Assembly (NCBI GenBank): GCA_963281155.1
Contig: CAUJLY010000003.1
Coordinates: 930,001 to 994,000, forward strand
Direction of reading: 5' to 3'
Length of the DNA stretch: 64,000 bases
Source of the DNA: Rhabditophanes sp. KR3021
Lineage: Eukaryota; Nematoda; Chromadorea; Rhabditida; Alloionematidae
The notes under the pieces are model-generated. The model saw only the letters and a program-made list of their open reading frames with translations. It was not told the DNA's origin and did not search any database. Below, one piece after another: positions 1 through 11,264 of this stretch. Position numbers and translations under genes: made by a program. Position 1 is the first letter of the stretch; each line of letters starts with the position of its first letter.

Positions 1-390
1 AAAATCATTTTCATTTATCGAACCCACATACAAACTAAGGAAGCAATGTCGTCGAAACATGAAATCCTTGAAGGGACACTTCATCAAAATATTAGGATAG
101 TCCATTATATTTAACAAATGATATTTATAGCCTCTTTGCATAGCATAGCAGCGGACTGTCTTTATGGCTGTGTCATAATTTGAAACATCGTATGTGTTGA
201 TAATTGAAATGACATGTATCTGGCTTTGGTGATGAGAATAATTGCGATGGACTGGATGATATGGAGTTGGTTGAATGACAAAAGTATTTCTTATAGATAG
301 TTTGTAAGCATCTTTAATTAAAAATAAACAGATCACACTAATTGCTAGTAATAAAGGTAAGGCAAAACTTTGCTTTAGATTGATTTTCAT
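1..390 (-). CDS. DUF273-like nematode glycosyltransferase-like protein, 5' part (cut by window edge)
   Basis: An open frame of 130 codons starts at the ATG whose complement is at 388-390 and runs off the window without a stop. The product begins with a short basic stretch, then a hydrophobic segment at about residues 8-27, and then a luminal domain, so it looks like a type II Golgi membrane protein. The lumenal part has a 'II NTYD' strand, a 'CYAMQRGYKYHLL' segment and a 'KDFMFRRHC' motif. From memory these match the N-terminal half of the nematode DUF273 family, which is predicted to be a nucleotide-sugar transferase. Substrate is unknown and the catalytic C-terminal part lies outside the window. 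No intron is seen in the visible part. Family assignment rests on motif recognition only. Confidence 0.68.
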   Translation of the reverse strand, partial: MKINLKQSFALPLLLAISVICLFLIKDAYKLSIRNTFVIQPTPYHPVHRNYSHHQSQIHVISIINTYDVSNYDTAIKTVRCYAMQRGYKYHLLNIMDYPNILMKCPFKDFMFRRHCFLSLYVGSINENDF

Positions 391-3045
391 AATTGAGTTA
401 GGAATAGAGACTCAAACAGATCCAATCCAAATGAGTCTAAAAATGTGATCAATATACAACGTTAAAATAGATTTAAGTAACAAAGTTTAAAGAATCAAGT
501 TACGTTAAAGGCATCACAAGACAAAACAAATCTTCTTGCAAACATAAAATGGTGTGGCTCAACAAATAATTTCGTTTGTAAGTAAAGTAATTATTCAAAA
601 CGATTAAAACATTACATTTTAAGTAATTTGTAACAGGTTTTACAAGCGAATTTTGTCAGGTTATTGGTTGGCCAGGCACACTACAAACTGCTAAGCAGCA
701 TGTAAATTAGCATGTTATTGTATGTAGATTTACTTAGGTTTGTAAGATATGTCATTTCTCCTATTGAATCATATTATCTTGTTTTTGTCTTTCTATCTAC
801 TGGTCTTCATGTCCTCCTCTCATTGAGGGGGTACTGACAAAAACAAAGGGATACAACAATGACTAAACGCCGATATGAGATCAAAACCATAACTAAATAG
901 ACTGATCAAGTGTGTAAGGAAGCACGAACAATAGTATAGATTTATTAGGTGGTAGTTAAAGCTACATCAGCTAAATATGAGAAGTTGTTAGATGAAGATA
1001 GGCTACGGATGCCATCTTTTATAAGTGAAGAATGTTGTGATTAGAACACATTCTTTATATAATAAAAGCAGCTAAAGTGTGATTTGAAGAATGTTGTGAC
1101 TAGAACACATTCTTCATACAATAAAAGCTGCTAAAGTGTGGTTTAAGATCACCATCTTATATTAAACCAAAGAGGCAAATGTAATAGTACTTTAAATGTG
1201 CTATATAACACAATATCATTAAATATTGATAATACAAAATAGATATTATGAAAAGGCTAAATGCTGTTTTATAACAACATTCAAAGAGATACATTTATAT
1301 CTCCTTATAAAATCAGATACATTGCATACTAAAATAGTAGTATCATACCAACCATCTAAAGCTACCCTCAAAAAGTGGATCAATCCTCCATTTAAAGAAG
1401 CAATGTTATTTGAAAGTATCTACTAAAATAAAACAAAGTCAACTTTTATTTAACTTACCAAGCTTGCATTTAATCTAAGATACGTCAAATATTCTTCTTG
1501 TTCATCTTCAAAAACATGTATTAAATAGGTTTCCCCAAATTGAATTTCTACACAAGCCACCACGACCAGATATGTTTTCTCTTATTTTTCAATTAAGCAA
1601 AAAGAACCACACCAAATAAGTTTTAACTTTATTAAAAGATGTACGATAGCAGAAGAATTTATTAGGGTAATTCGTATTGCTCAGCTGCACATGTATACCT
1701 CAATGTAGTTAAAGGTTAGGTATAAAAGTTTGTTGTTGCGAATGTTAATGAATTCAAAAATATTTTTACTTTAAAATAATTTGACAGTTAAAACAAATAA
1801 ATAAATATCTTATACATATTTGATAAAAATAGTTTATTTAGTGGGAATATCGGAGTGTATTTAGTGGCACATTTAACAAAATAGATGTTTAATGTTATAT
1901 ATTTGTATGTTTCAAGAATGTATATAACTAATAATAAGTTGGTGCCATGCCTAAGAGATTTGAAGGGTTGGATATAAAAATGATTAATTTATGTCATCTC
2001 AGCGATATGTATGTAATTAAGTGAGAATGTACGATTGTTGAGCTTTAACTCAACTTAATTATTATATATTGGAGTGTATGTTGCGGGTGAGTATTTGAGC
2101 ATATTTTTTTGTGTATAAAAAGAACTTGCACTAAAGACACACAAAGCTCTAGCAAGCTGACATCATAATGTTTCTACTACAACAAACTAAATAGTATATA
2201 AAGAAATAATATAGCGTTGTTATGGCCGGCATTTTTCCGAAATGAAATATACTTAGGAAAAGTATATGCACTGGGAGTGTCTTCAGCATCCTTTGATTGT
2301 TTGGAAACGTTGTATGTTGTCTTGTTGTCCTTGGGTAAGGTTTGTTCCGAGTGTGGTTAAGTAACTTTGTCAAAAGTGCGAAAATTTCTTTTAAATGATA
2401 TGATGACTATTAAATAGAGAAAGAGTATGTTGATTTTTAAACTAGAATTTGTATAGCTGTTAAATTAGTGGAAGTTGGCTTTGTAAAAACTTTGTATATT
2501 TAAATTATTTTATTACTAACTCATGGTTGTGACATTTAAATACATAGTACCAGATTGTTTGTTTAAAAAGAGCACATAATATTGTTTATTAATGCTCTTT
2601 AATCAAGTTCGCTCAAATCCTTGCTGAATATAGATATTGCATGAGTAATGTTTTAATAATTATTTATTCTATAAAATAATTCATGAGTCATTTTATCAGG
2701 AAATATTCACATAAATCTTTGTCGATTGAGTACTTTTTTGCTTTAGCCCAAGCATTGTCGAAGTTCATTGACAAAACGTCATATTGTTGGAAATGATTTT
2801 GAAGAATCATATTTAACATTTATCAATACCAAAGAGTATAAAATTTGTGATAATTAATCATTTTAATGATATTGTACAAAATAAACAAAAGCATCAAATC
2901 AAATTTTATTTAAATAAAGATAAACCATAAATATAAATCGGTGTATTATGGGAAAGTATCTGTAATAATAATTACATATGTAAATATTTAAATGAGATTA
3001 GAAGTTTTTAATATGAAGACAAAAAGTGATATAAATAGTTAAAAA
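391..3045. other. Intergenic, 2.65 kb
   Basis: AT-rich DNA between the divergently placed ends of the DUF273-like gene and the 53BP1-like gene. The only structure seen is a 59-bp direct duplication at 1027-1144. Short open frames here have no recognisable domains and poor coding character. Confidence 0.6.
1027..1144. repeat. 59-bp tandem duplication
   Basis: Two adjacent copies begin at 1027 and 1086 with gaagaatgttgtga and end with gctaaagtgtg; they differ at only a few positions. Each contains a palindrome-like gaatgtt...aacattc pair. Confidence 0.85.
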
Positions 3046-5925
3046 TTATAATTTAAAGTCACTGCTCAAGTTGATATCAACGATGTCGTTGTTCAAGATA
3101 CTTTGAAGAATAAAAGCCTTGGTGACAATTGGAATGTCTAAACCAGTTGGATTGGCCTTATCATCTTTAGTTTCACCGACGACATATGCTACCTTTTCAG
3201 TAATCTTCTTGTGGGTTTTGCCTCCGAGTTTGAGGACAAGCGGTTCGCACGCTTTCTTGGCATTAGTTGAGATGTAGTTGAAGACTACCCCGCTGAACAT
3301 ATCTTTCTTTCTAGCCTCAGTTAGATCAATCTTATTTCCAGTCATAGTTTCTCCGCCATCAAGAGTAAATTCAGCGGCATCGACGAGTGTTTCTTGTTTG
3401 ATGCATTCATCAATGAACTTGTAGGTAACGAATTGGTTGCCTTCAATCAAATGGTTGATCATTTCGTTGCTTTCTTGATCAAATGAATCGGAGACAAACA
3501 AAAGTTTCTCATCGTGCTTCCCAATTTTAGAAATTGACACCTTTCCGCCATGTTCCTCAACCAATTCGGTGTACCTCTCGATAACATTTTCAGTGTCCTC
3601 GCCAACATGTCTGAGAATGAACTTGTGGCCAGAAAAGAATCCTTCACTTTGAGCAGCTGTTCTCTTCTTTGCGGCAGGAGTTCTAGAACCAACAGATCTA
3701 CGAGAATGCCCAACACTAGTCTCAAGCATGGCATTTTTCTCAGCTTCAAAACTTTCAACTTGAGTAGTAGCGTTTTTCATCAACATAATTTCATTCCAAG
3801 GATAGTCCTTTTCTTCAGTTTTGCCATCAATGGTAACAGAGACCTTGAAGACGCAGGCAAACCAAGCCTCTTCGGTATGTTCTGGCACTCCGACGACTGT
3901 AGCTGTGTACTTTACATCTTCATCATCCAAATCCTTGACCAGGACATTTGTGTCAACTCCCACAGCTTTAAGCTTAAAGATTCCAGAGAAGGGGGCTTTG
4001 AGTTTGAATCCATCATTGATGCAAGTTACATCAATGTTTGAGAATCCGATGTCAACGGCAGAGATGACAGCTGGATAGTGGACTCCGCGATAGTAGGCGT
4101 AAATTCGAGATCCACTGGGAAGAGCGCCAGGAACGCTGTTGGTGATGTCGGCTTCGAATTGCTCTCCGGCTGACATTGTAGATTCTACAATTTGGTCTTC
4201 ATGTTCGGTAACGAGCTTTGAACGTCTAGAAGCTGAGGCTGCCTTTTTGATAGTAGGAGTGGACTTTGGAGTAGCTGTGTCGGCTTTAGATTTACCTGCA
4301 AGAGTAGATGTACCAGCTTTGGATTTAGCGGCCGGAGTTTCGGTAGAGCTTTTGGTTGTTTTAGACTTCCTAGAAGCAACAAGCACTGGTCTCTCCTTAA
4401 CTCCATCAACATCCTTGACAAGTTTTTTGTTGCTCAAAGTCATGCTAGCAATAGTCTGCTTCTCATCCTCAGCTTCTTCTTGAGTTGATTCCGCGTCAGT
4501 GGCGACTCTTCTGGCAGAATTGACATCCTCGAGTTTCTTGTACTTTGCTGCATTTGGAGCCCTGTTGGCGGTGGTGAACTTTGGAGTATTGTTAGCAGTC
4601 AAGGTCACGTTGAATGTTTCATGCAAACTAGGGATAGCATCCAAATTGTCAGCTCCATAAACATCGTCCTTCTCTGCGGCTTCTACTTTTAAATCTTCGG
4701 TGGCTTTTCTCTTCCTTCCAACAGATTTAGTAACTGAGTTTAATGGGTGAGCAGAGGGGCGGCCGGATCTTCTACTAACTTTAGATTCTGGTTCGGGAGT
4801 CCTGGCTTGATCAGCATGTGAAATAGAACCATCGGCCAACTTTTCGGGCGACCCTTGCGGATATTTGCGTGGATTCTTCTGAGGAGTGTCGTTCTTGTGC
4901 TTTTCAGCAACATCCTTTTCGACCTTCTTTTCAACAAGACTTTTTCTTCCGTTTGAGCGCGGAGTTGTTTCTTCTTCTTCGTCTACGGGTTCGTTTCCCG
5001 TAATTCTTGAGGTTCTGGTTGTAGATCTTTTAGGCTTTCCAGAATCTTTGATAGGAGCAGATTCTGGGGAAGAGGCAACGGCAGGACGATTGCGAGAAGA
5101 AATGCGAGTGGGCGTAGTTTTTTTAGTAGCTGGCTTTGAGGCAGCGGCTTTTCTTCCTCGCTTCTTGGCTGGGGATTTAACTTCCTCCTCTTCCTCCATC
5201 TTTTCATCTTCATCGACAGCTCCTGCCTCTTCTACAAGTTTTGGCTCGTCGAAGAGTTCTTCTCCTGCAATGGCTGCTTCTTCGGCTGATTGAACCTCTT
5301 CGACGATTCCAAGATCATTGGCAGGGTCTTCTTCAGCGAATGCCGCCTCCTCACCAACTTCTGCTTCCTTGTCTTGAACTTCTGGAGAAGCATCCATATC
5401 GACAACTCCAACACATTCCTCGAGATCTATACGTTCAGGGGCTCTAACATCTTCCTCATTAGCCTCTTCAGAAACAATAATATTCTCCTCTTCTGGAACA
5501 TTGGGGTTCTCTTGACCTGGATGACGTGCGGGTTCCCCACCACATACAATTTCGTCTACCTCCATAGTTTCATCTTCTTGTTGAGTGATGATAGTGGTGG
5601 TGGTATCGGTTGTAATGCTAATCTCATCCCCACGAGTTTCTGTGATATTAGTGGTTTCGACAATTGTCAAAGAATCGGGAATACTGCCATTTAGACTGGC
5701 AAAAGAGTCAACACTGATCTCCATAGTTTCGACAGTGGTCGTTTCACCAGCTCCAGTTTCTTTAGAGGCTTCAGGTGGTGGATGTGCAGTCGTCTTGTCG
5801 AGATCACTTTCATCAGCAGTATTCAGACTTGCCACGGCGCCTAATGACTCCGTCTTGCCATTTTCACCAGTCTCTCCAACGATGACCTTGGCATTTTCAT
5901 CCATGGTCTCATTTGATATTTCCAT
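3046..5925 (-). CDS. hsr-9: 53BP1-like DNA-damage adaptor (tandem Tudor + tandem BRCT), 959 aa
   Basis: A single uninterrupted frame encodes 959 aa. Residues 1 to about 250 are strongly acidic and Thr/Glu rich. Residues 250-600 are basic, Lys/Ser/Thr rich and contain the nuclear-signal-like 'SPAKKRGRK'. A tandem-Tudor-like region follows at about 605-725 (starts 'GSRIYAYYRG', then 'HYPAVI'). Two BRCT domains follow at about 757-959, the first starting 'FFSGHKFILRHVG' with 'YKFIDECI' near its end, the second around 'FSGVVFNYIS' and 'YVVGET'. This order is that of vertebrate 53BP1 and C. elegans HSR-9, chromatin readers that bind methylated histone H4 at double-strand breaks. Orthology is inferred from architecture. 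A 2.9-kb intronless coding region is unusual beside intron-rich neighbours. The start at 5925 is the first ATG of the frame. Confidence 0.78.
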   Translation of the reverse strand: MEISNETMDENAKVIVGETGENGKTESLGAVASLNTADESDLDKTTAHPPPEASKETGAGETTTVETMEISVDSFASLNGSIPDSLTIVETTNITETRGDEISITTDTTTTIITQQEDETMEVDEIVCGGEPARHPGQENPNVPEEENIIVSEEANEEDVRAPERIDLEECVGVVDMDASPEVQDKEAEVGEEAAFAEEDPANDLGIVEEVQSAEEAAIAGEELFDEPKLVEEAGAVDEDEKMEEEEEVKSPAKKRGRKAAASKPATKKTTPTRISSRNRPAVASSPESAPIKDSGKPKRSTTRTSRITGNEPVDEEEETTPRSNGRKSLVEKKVEKDVAEKHKNDTPQKNPRKYPQGSPEKLADGSISHADQARTPEPESKVSRRSGRPSAHPLNSVTKSVGRKRKATEDLKVEAAEKDDVYGADNLDAIPSLHETFNVTLTANNTPKFTTANRAPNAAKYKKLEDVNSARRVATDAESTQEEAEDEKQTIASMTLSNKKLVKDVDGVKERPVLVASRKSKTTKSSTETPAAKSKAGTSTLAGKSKADTATPKSTPTIKKAASASRRSKLVTEHEDQIVESTMSAGEQFEADITNSVPGALPSGSRIYAYYRGVHYPAVISAVDIGFSNIDVTCINDGFKLKAPFSGIFKLKAVGVDTNVLVKDLDDEDVKYTATVVGVPEHTEEAWFACVFKVSVTIDGKTEEKDYPWNEIMLMKNATTQVESFEAEKNAMLETSVGHSRRSVGSRTPAAKKRTAAQSEGFFSGHKFILRHVGEDTENVIERYTELVEEHGGKVSISKIGKHDEKLLFVSDSFDQESNEMINHLIEGNQFVTYKFIDECIKQETLVDAAEFTLDGGETMTGNKIDLTEARKKDMFSGVVFNYISTNAKKACEPLVLKLGGKTHKKITEKVAYVVGETKDDKANPTGLDIPIVTKAFILQSILNNDIVDINLSSDFKL

Positions 5926-7234
5926 GATTTAAAATTAGAAATTATTAACTTTAAACTAAAATCAAAAAGAAAATTAATAAAAGTAATCAAATAGTTAAAT
6001 CGATCGAAGACACAAAACAATTGCCACTACATTAGCAAAGCAATCGTTTCAATTATATTTTACAGTCAGCACATAAAAGAGCTTTTGATGTGGGGAGTAA
6101 CTTTGTTCCACAACATTTTCTCCCACAAACGGCACAAAGGAAAAAAAGGTGAATGGTATAAATTAATATGCATATATCGAACGTGTTTAGCATAGATGGT
6201 ATGATACAAAGACAAATGAGACCTATTGTGTGGGTAAGTAATTGATTTTAAAAAGACATTATGACTTGATGAACCAAGTCTAAAGTGTAGCATACATAGA
6301 ACAAATAAAAAGGAGTAAACGATCCAAACTGACAAAATATGAATGTGTCTTACCTAAACTAATCAAAGACTGCCACAAAAAGTAATTTTAAAACGTATAA
6401 ATTTACAAAAGTAATAAGAAGTTGCTCAACATACATGGTTCAAAGTAATAATCCATGCATATTGTCGTTGAAATGTCCATAACAACTGTAATACAAGTTT
6501 ATGTTATATAGCTAGTTAATCCACAGAGCGAGAAGCAAGAGTGCCAATTACTACTTCTATCTAACAAGCAGGTGCGTGGTAATGTCTGTTAATCTATTTG
6601 GTTATTTACTCTGCCCATAAAAGGCATGTAGAGAAGATTAAGGCCAAGAAGATAGATTTGTTGGTGGTATATCTTATCTAGTCAACGCATGCATATCTAA
6701 TTCACGCCTGTTATAAATAATTTACAACGTATGCTTTGTGTATTAAATTAAGCGGTGCAAAAGTAAAGCAAAATAGCATAAACAAAGTAGGTCAACCTCA
6801 ACAAATAACACCTCAATTTGAAATATATGTACCAAAATTGATTTTTACTTCATTCCCAAAAAAAGATGGATTAAAGTGTTTAAATGATATAATATCCTTA
6901 ACAATAAACTTAGTACTAACCCAATCAACAATCACTAATCAATGACATGCAATAAAATAAAATCTGTCAACAAATCGAACAGCAAAAAAACATTATAATC
7001 TCATAGTGTATAACAAGTAAACAAAAAGCGCCCAATAACAATTATTTTGCCACGAAGAGTAGGATTCGCTTTTCCAATCTTCATCTTGAGAAGATGCTTA
7101 CCAAACATTTTGTGCGCTATTCCAACACGTTCTTTTGAATTTAAAGTTGTTTTTGTTTAGGTAGTACAATTTTGATTCATTTAGAATCGTTATGTGAATT
7201 TTAAATTAATGCGTGTCCATCTTTAGCCATAGAT
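5926..7234. other. Intergenic upstream of the 53BP1-like gene
   Basis: AT-rich spacer that should hold the promoter of the minus-strand 53BP1-like gene. Short frames at 6066-6335 and 6736-6945 have no domain, no conserved pattern and no splice support. I see no other feature. Confidence 0.5.
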
Positions 7235-7612
7235 ATGGATAAATCGGAACTAGTTAAGCAAAATGCAGCCTTCTTGTAGCAATGGGAAAAAATTGATGTT
7301 CTAGAGAATGCTGATGAAATAAAAACGTCAAAAAACACGCTCCAATAGACAAGTAATTTAGCAAACGCCCTTTCTTAGACCAGCAGAATTTTGGAACAAG
7401 ACAAGTGTAAGAGTCGATGCTCTTAAGAGTTATTACGAAGAAGCAAACGTCGTGGTGTCATTTACTGTTACTTCCAAACTGATGCTTTTGGAAACATTAG
7501 AAAGACACACCAAATCTGAAAGTCATTAAAAGAGTTTTAAAAGCTCTGTCGGAGGATGTATTATCACTGTCTAAGTAAGATTTTAACCAGCTTTCAATAA
7601 ATTGCTATTAGA
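7235..7612 (+). pseudogene. Decayed coiled-coil gene with three in-frame TAG codons and frameshifts
   Basis: Starting at the ATG at 7235, just after an acceptor-like ctttag, a coding-like helical sequence reads MDKSELVKQNAAFL and is then broken by TAG at 7277, 7346 and 7376. Each sits where a glutamine would fit ('L-x-QWEKI', 'TLQ-x-TSN', 'ALS-x-TS'). After a shift near 7405 it continues as 'RVDALKSYYEEANVVV' up to a TAA at 7527. A further shift gives 'VIKRVLKALSEDVLSLS' ending at a donor-like gtaag near 7576. The amphipathic, Lys/Glu/Gln-rich content suggests a small coiled-coil protein. I do not recognise the parent gene. Confidence 0.5.
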
Positions 7613-7991
7613 GACCCAAAAACTTGCCTTTCAATTATACAAAGGAAAAAGTTACGAATTAAAAAAGAATGTAATCTTGTTGATTGTTACGGAATTTTTT
7701 GTATAAAAAATAGTCATTATCACTAGTTTAAAATAATTATTTACAGAGTGTCTTATAAGAAGAGTTGTATATCACACTTAAAGGAGATTCAATCGAAATG
7801 AACTTCACACTTAAACAAAATAACAAGTGAAAAGTGATTCAATTAAAATAAACTTTTATACACAAAGACAATTAACGTTAAAAAAAGTTTTATTAAAATA
7901 AGAATTTCAGTGTGAGAGATTAAATTTGATATCAATTAAGTCCGTATTACAAAGACGATTATTTAGCACCTGGAACTGTCGTTAACTTTGA

Positions 7992-8709
7992 TCATTCACC
8001 CCCTTTACGAGCAGCTCCTCGAGCCTCCCTTTCCTTTTCGAATTGCTTCAAGTCAGTACGTGCCAGAAAGTCCTGCTTCTGCAAGTATCCACCTTTGCCT
8101 CTGTTGAAAGTTGACAATTCTGAACTGATCCCAGTATTGTCTTTGAATTTAGACCAACTCTCAGCGCTTTCAGCTAGCGATGACTTCTTTCTTTTTTTTG
8201 CCAACATCGACGCTACAGACGATAATCCACCGCTTTTGCCCCCGATTGGACGTTTTAGAGATGACCCAGGCTTGCTCTCTTCTGCTTTTGGTCTAAGTTT
8301 CATGATATTAAATAATTACTGTAATGAGACTCACTTTATACTTTCAACTGGTACAGGTTTACAAGCAATTTCCGAAGCTTCTTTCAGAACCTCTGCATAC
8401 AATTTATCGTTTTCTTCTTTAGATAGAGGTTCTGATTCAGGAACAGTAATAGCTATGGGTGTAATTCCTGTTTTTCCAGGAGCTGTATCTTTTTGAGGGC
8501 TAAAAAATAATCATTTAATTTTATCTTACTTTAAATTACCTTTGTTCGTCCTTCAGATTGCCATCTAAGTCCGAATCATCCTCCTCATCCTGGAATTCTA
8601 GCCTTTTTTCCTCCTCGTCTTCACTTTCTGGCCCTGGTTCAAAATCTTCATCCTCTGAAGTATCGTAATTTTCATCCTCTTCAAATAGCGTACCCTTTTT
8701 ATTAGACAT
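7992..8709 (-). CDS. cfdp1: CFDP1/SWC5 (BCNT-C domain) chromatin-remodelling subunit, 211 aa
   Basis: Three exons on the minus strand, 8709-8540, 8499-8335 and 8292-7992, join in frame (introns of 40 and 42 nt, ends gt-ag) to give 211 aa. The N terminus 'MSNKKGTLFEEDENYDTSED' opens a long acidic Asp/Glu tract. The last exon carries the BCNT-C signature: 'WSKFKDNTGI', then 'GYLQKQDFLARTDLKQFEKE' near the end. This is the hallmark of craniofacial development protein 1 and yeast Swc5, a subunit of the SRCAP/SWR1 complex that deposits histone H2A.Z. Length is shorter than human CFDP1 (about 300 aa) but complete in layout. A start at 8303 inside the last exon is possible on frame alone, but that ATG lies within the second intron. 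Confidence 0.9.
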
Positions 8710-11264
8710 ATTAGGTTAAAACAATTAAAAAGAAACAATATAGAGGATATAAAATAGCTCACCCATATTAACGCAAAACTAGTCACAATTCCAACCCTCC
8801 CAACACAATCCTTCGCTACAAGAAGTGTCAAGCTCGACCAAACGACGTCAACCAACTCTATTTGAAGGGGACGACAAAGCGTCGACTAAAACAAAAAACT
8901 TTCTGTACTTCACAATTAGTGTACAATAAGTATACGAACACAACAATTCTATTGGATGCCACGTATTCCATCGCAATTTTGATCTCAACTTCAAATTGAA
9001 TTTACCATATTGTTATCTAAAGTACTACTATTGATGTTCTTTAACAAATATTATCTACTTTATAAAGGTACTTTTAAAAATTATCATCTACCTACATCTA
9101 ATCAAAAGAGCAACTCATTTTTGTTAAACAGGAACTTTTATCAAGATTAGCTTGTTTTTTACTTCAATTGTAGATGATCGAAATCAACAATCTTAGGTCT
9201 CGTTTATTTAATGGCTCCGCTTATGGTATCAATTCACTTTTTATTTGCTTTTATCAAAATATGCATTTGATCTTCTCTAAAATATTTGGTCAATGACTAT
9301 TTATTTCTGTTTTTATTATATTTTGTGATATTCATTCGTATTAAATATCATACATTATCATTTTAATGAAAGTATTTCATCTCGTAATCTCGCCATTCCA
9401 CTAAATTGCTATATTTAATGTGATTTAAAAAAGAAAAAATTGTTAATTGCACCCATACGAATGAATTATTGACAACTAAAAAGGCCTGTATTTTATAAAA
9501 AAGAGCCTAGTATTTCAATATTATGCATAGTACTAATTATATAATTTAACAAACAAACAATACAACAGTTTGCATCCGATTATGACTACACTCGATCCGT
9601 TCTTCATTTTGACGCATCTTTATTTTAAACTAATTAAAATTATTTCTATACCTCACAGAGTCAAACAGAAGCTATTAGGTGGTGTGATTCAATTAAAGCC
9701 TCTAACTACGTACCAAATATTCAACGCAACTTATCTCCTCTGCTCAATTAAAAACAGCAAGTAAGTTTAAATTCATTTATAAAAAGTAAAATTCTCCACC
9801 ATATCATACAAATATTTACAAATACAGCATATCACTATTTCGCCCCTTCGAGGCAGGACATATTACATCTTGCCATCATCGTATAACATAAAATAATGCA
9901 ATATGTCTACATTTTAGAGCCTTATTAAACTTAATTGAACTTTTTTACACTTTTAAAACACTATATATTTACGAACTACTAATACATGTCCATTATATCA
10001 TGGATACTTTAGTGAAAATTTATTTATACACATACATATTTTGAACATAAGTAAATATATTCCATGAAATATTTCTCTATAATATATCTGTAAAATACAT
10101 TTGTGAATAATTCATTCATAAACACCATTGCCATCAAAAAAATAGTTTTTAATTATAATTTTTACACCACATTCATCCATCACCAAACTAATTTCCTATT
10201 TTTATTTGTCACCTAGCTGTACACAATTAATGTATCGCATATCTGCATATTTCAATATAATAATACACTTCATTTCATTTATAAGCTTTAGTTTCCGGAT
10301 TATCATAATCATCTTTATGAATAATATTGCCTTTTTTGAATAAGAGATAACTTCTTCACTAAGGCATCCATTTAATCTGAGTATGACGCCGTTGTTTGAA
10401 GGGAGCTATTTCGTTTCAATTATATAATTTAGAGAGATATTATGTACTCATTTGTTTATTTAGTATTTTTATATAAACAATTATTTTAAACATTAAATAG
10501 CTTTCAAGAAATTGCTTCCGTATTTGATAGATGACAACAACGAATAACTTATATCAATACTTTATCTTTTAAAATCACCAAAAAGTAGGTAAGGCATCAC
10601 AATATTTCTTAATGCATAAACTATGCTACATATAATGAATCAGCAAACTCTACTTTTAGTCAAGCGTTCGTTGACTTTAACCTCTAGCCTTAGACTCACC
10701 GGCCTCTACATGGTTCTTGTGGTCTTCTCTACTGAGGGGAATATTTAAAATGATAATGCCTGCCATGCCAACTATTTTAATTCCCTAATATTTCCAACTA
10801 CTTCCCCAACCTTTATTATCAAAATTAAAAGGAACTTTCAAAAAAGTCCCAAACAACCAAGCCCACCGCAATCCCAAACCAAAAGATATTTAGTTACAAC
10901 ACACCACTTAATGCCCACCTTTTAGCTTTCCATGTAATGCCTCCAAATTAAAAGTCACTCCACACTTCCTCCTCCTCTGATGCAAAAACTTTTTTTAATT
11001 GTAATAAAATTTGATGGCAAACTTTTTCCTAAAAAGGCAACCAACATCAAAAAGTAGGATACTAAATTGGACATGTCGCTGTTTGCCTTTTCATAATTAC
11101 TCTTTTCGTTCCTTTAAATCACCTACTACGGCACTCTTTTTTATTAATGCCTGTACTTTAGTTTCATCTATATTTAAAGTTATTTGACTGCAATTTTATA
11201 TTGTTTATATTTGAGTCTTTAAAAACACCTCTATTCATTTGATTTTTTTGCAGTTTTTGAAAAA
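8710..11264. other. Intergenic, 2.55 kb
   Basis: AT-rich spacer between two genes pointing away from each other, so both promoters should lie here. A pyrimidine-rich stretch lies at about 10940-10985. No coding sequence, RNA gene or repeat array was recognised. Confidence 0.5.
11241..11253 (+). promoter_or_regulatory. Acceptor-like site upstream of the SPCA start (possible trans-splice site)
   Basis: The tract gatttttttgcag ends 11 bp before the ATG at 11265 and resembles a 3' splice site. It may accept a spliced leader or end a 5' UTR intron; the sequence cannot tell which. Confidence 0.45.

Noticed and set aside
1226..1426. 66-codon frame reading IIQNRYYEK
   Set aside because: Begins at TTG and has no recognisable family or neighbours; could be a decayed exon but unsupported.
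2149..2373. 74-codon minus-strand frame
   Set aside because: No domain, isolated, composition typical of AT-rich spacer.
3459..5932. Several plus- and minus-strand frames of 60-160 codons overlapping the 53BP1-like gene
   Set aside because: They are other-frame readings of a strongly biased acidic/basic coding sequence and lack domains.
8095..8496. 133-codon plus-strand frame over the CFDP1 gene
   Set aside because: It runs through both introns of the well-supported minus-strand gene.
10661..10750. Locally GC-richer segment considered as a tRNA or small RNA
   Set aside because: No cloverleaf or conserved A/B box pattern could be folded by eye; a weak resemblance to 790-835 is too short to rely on.
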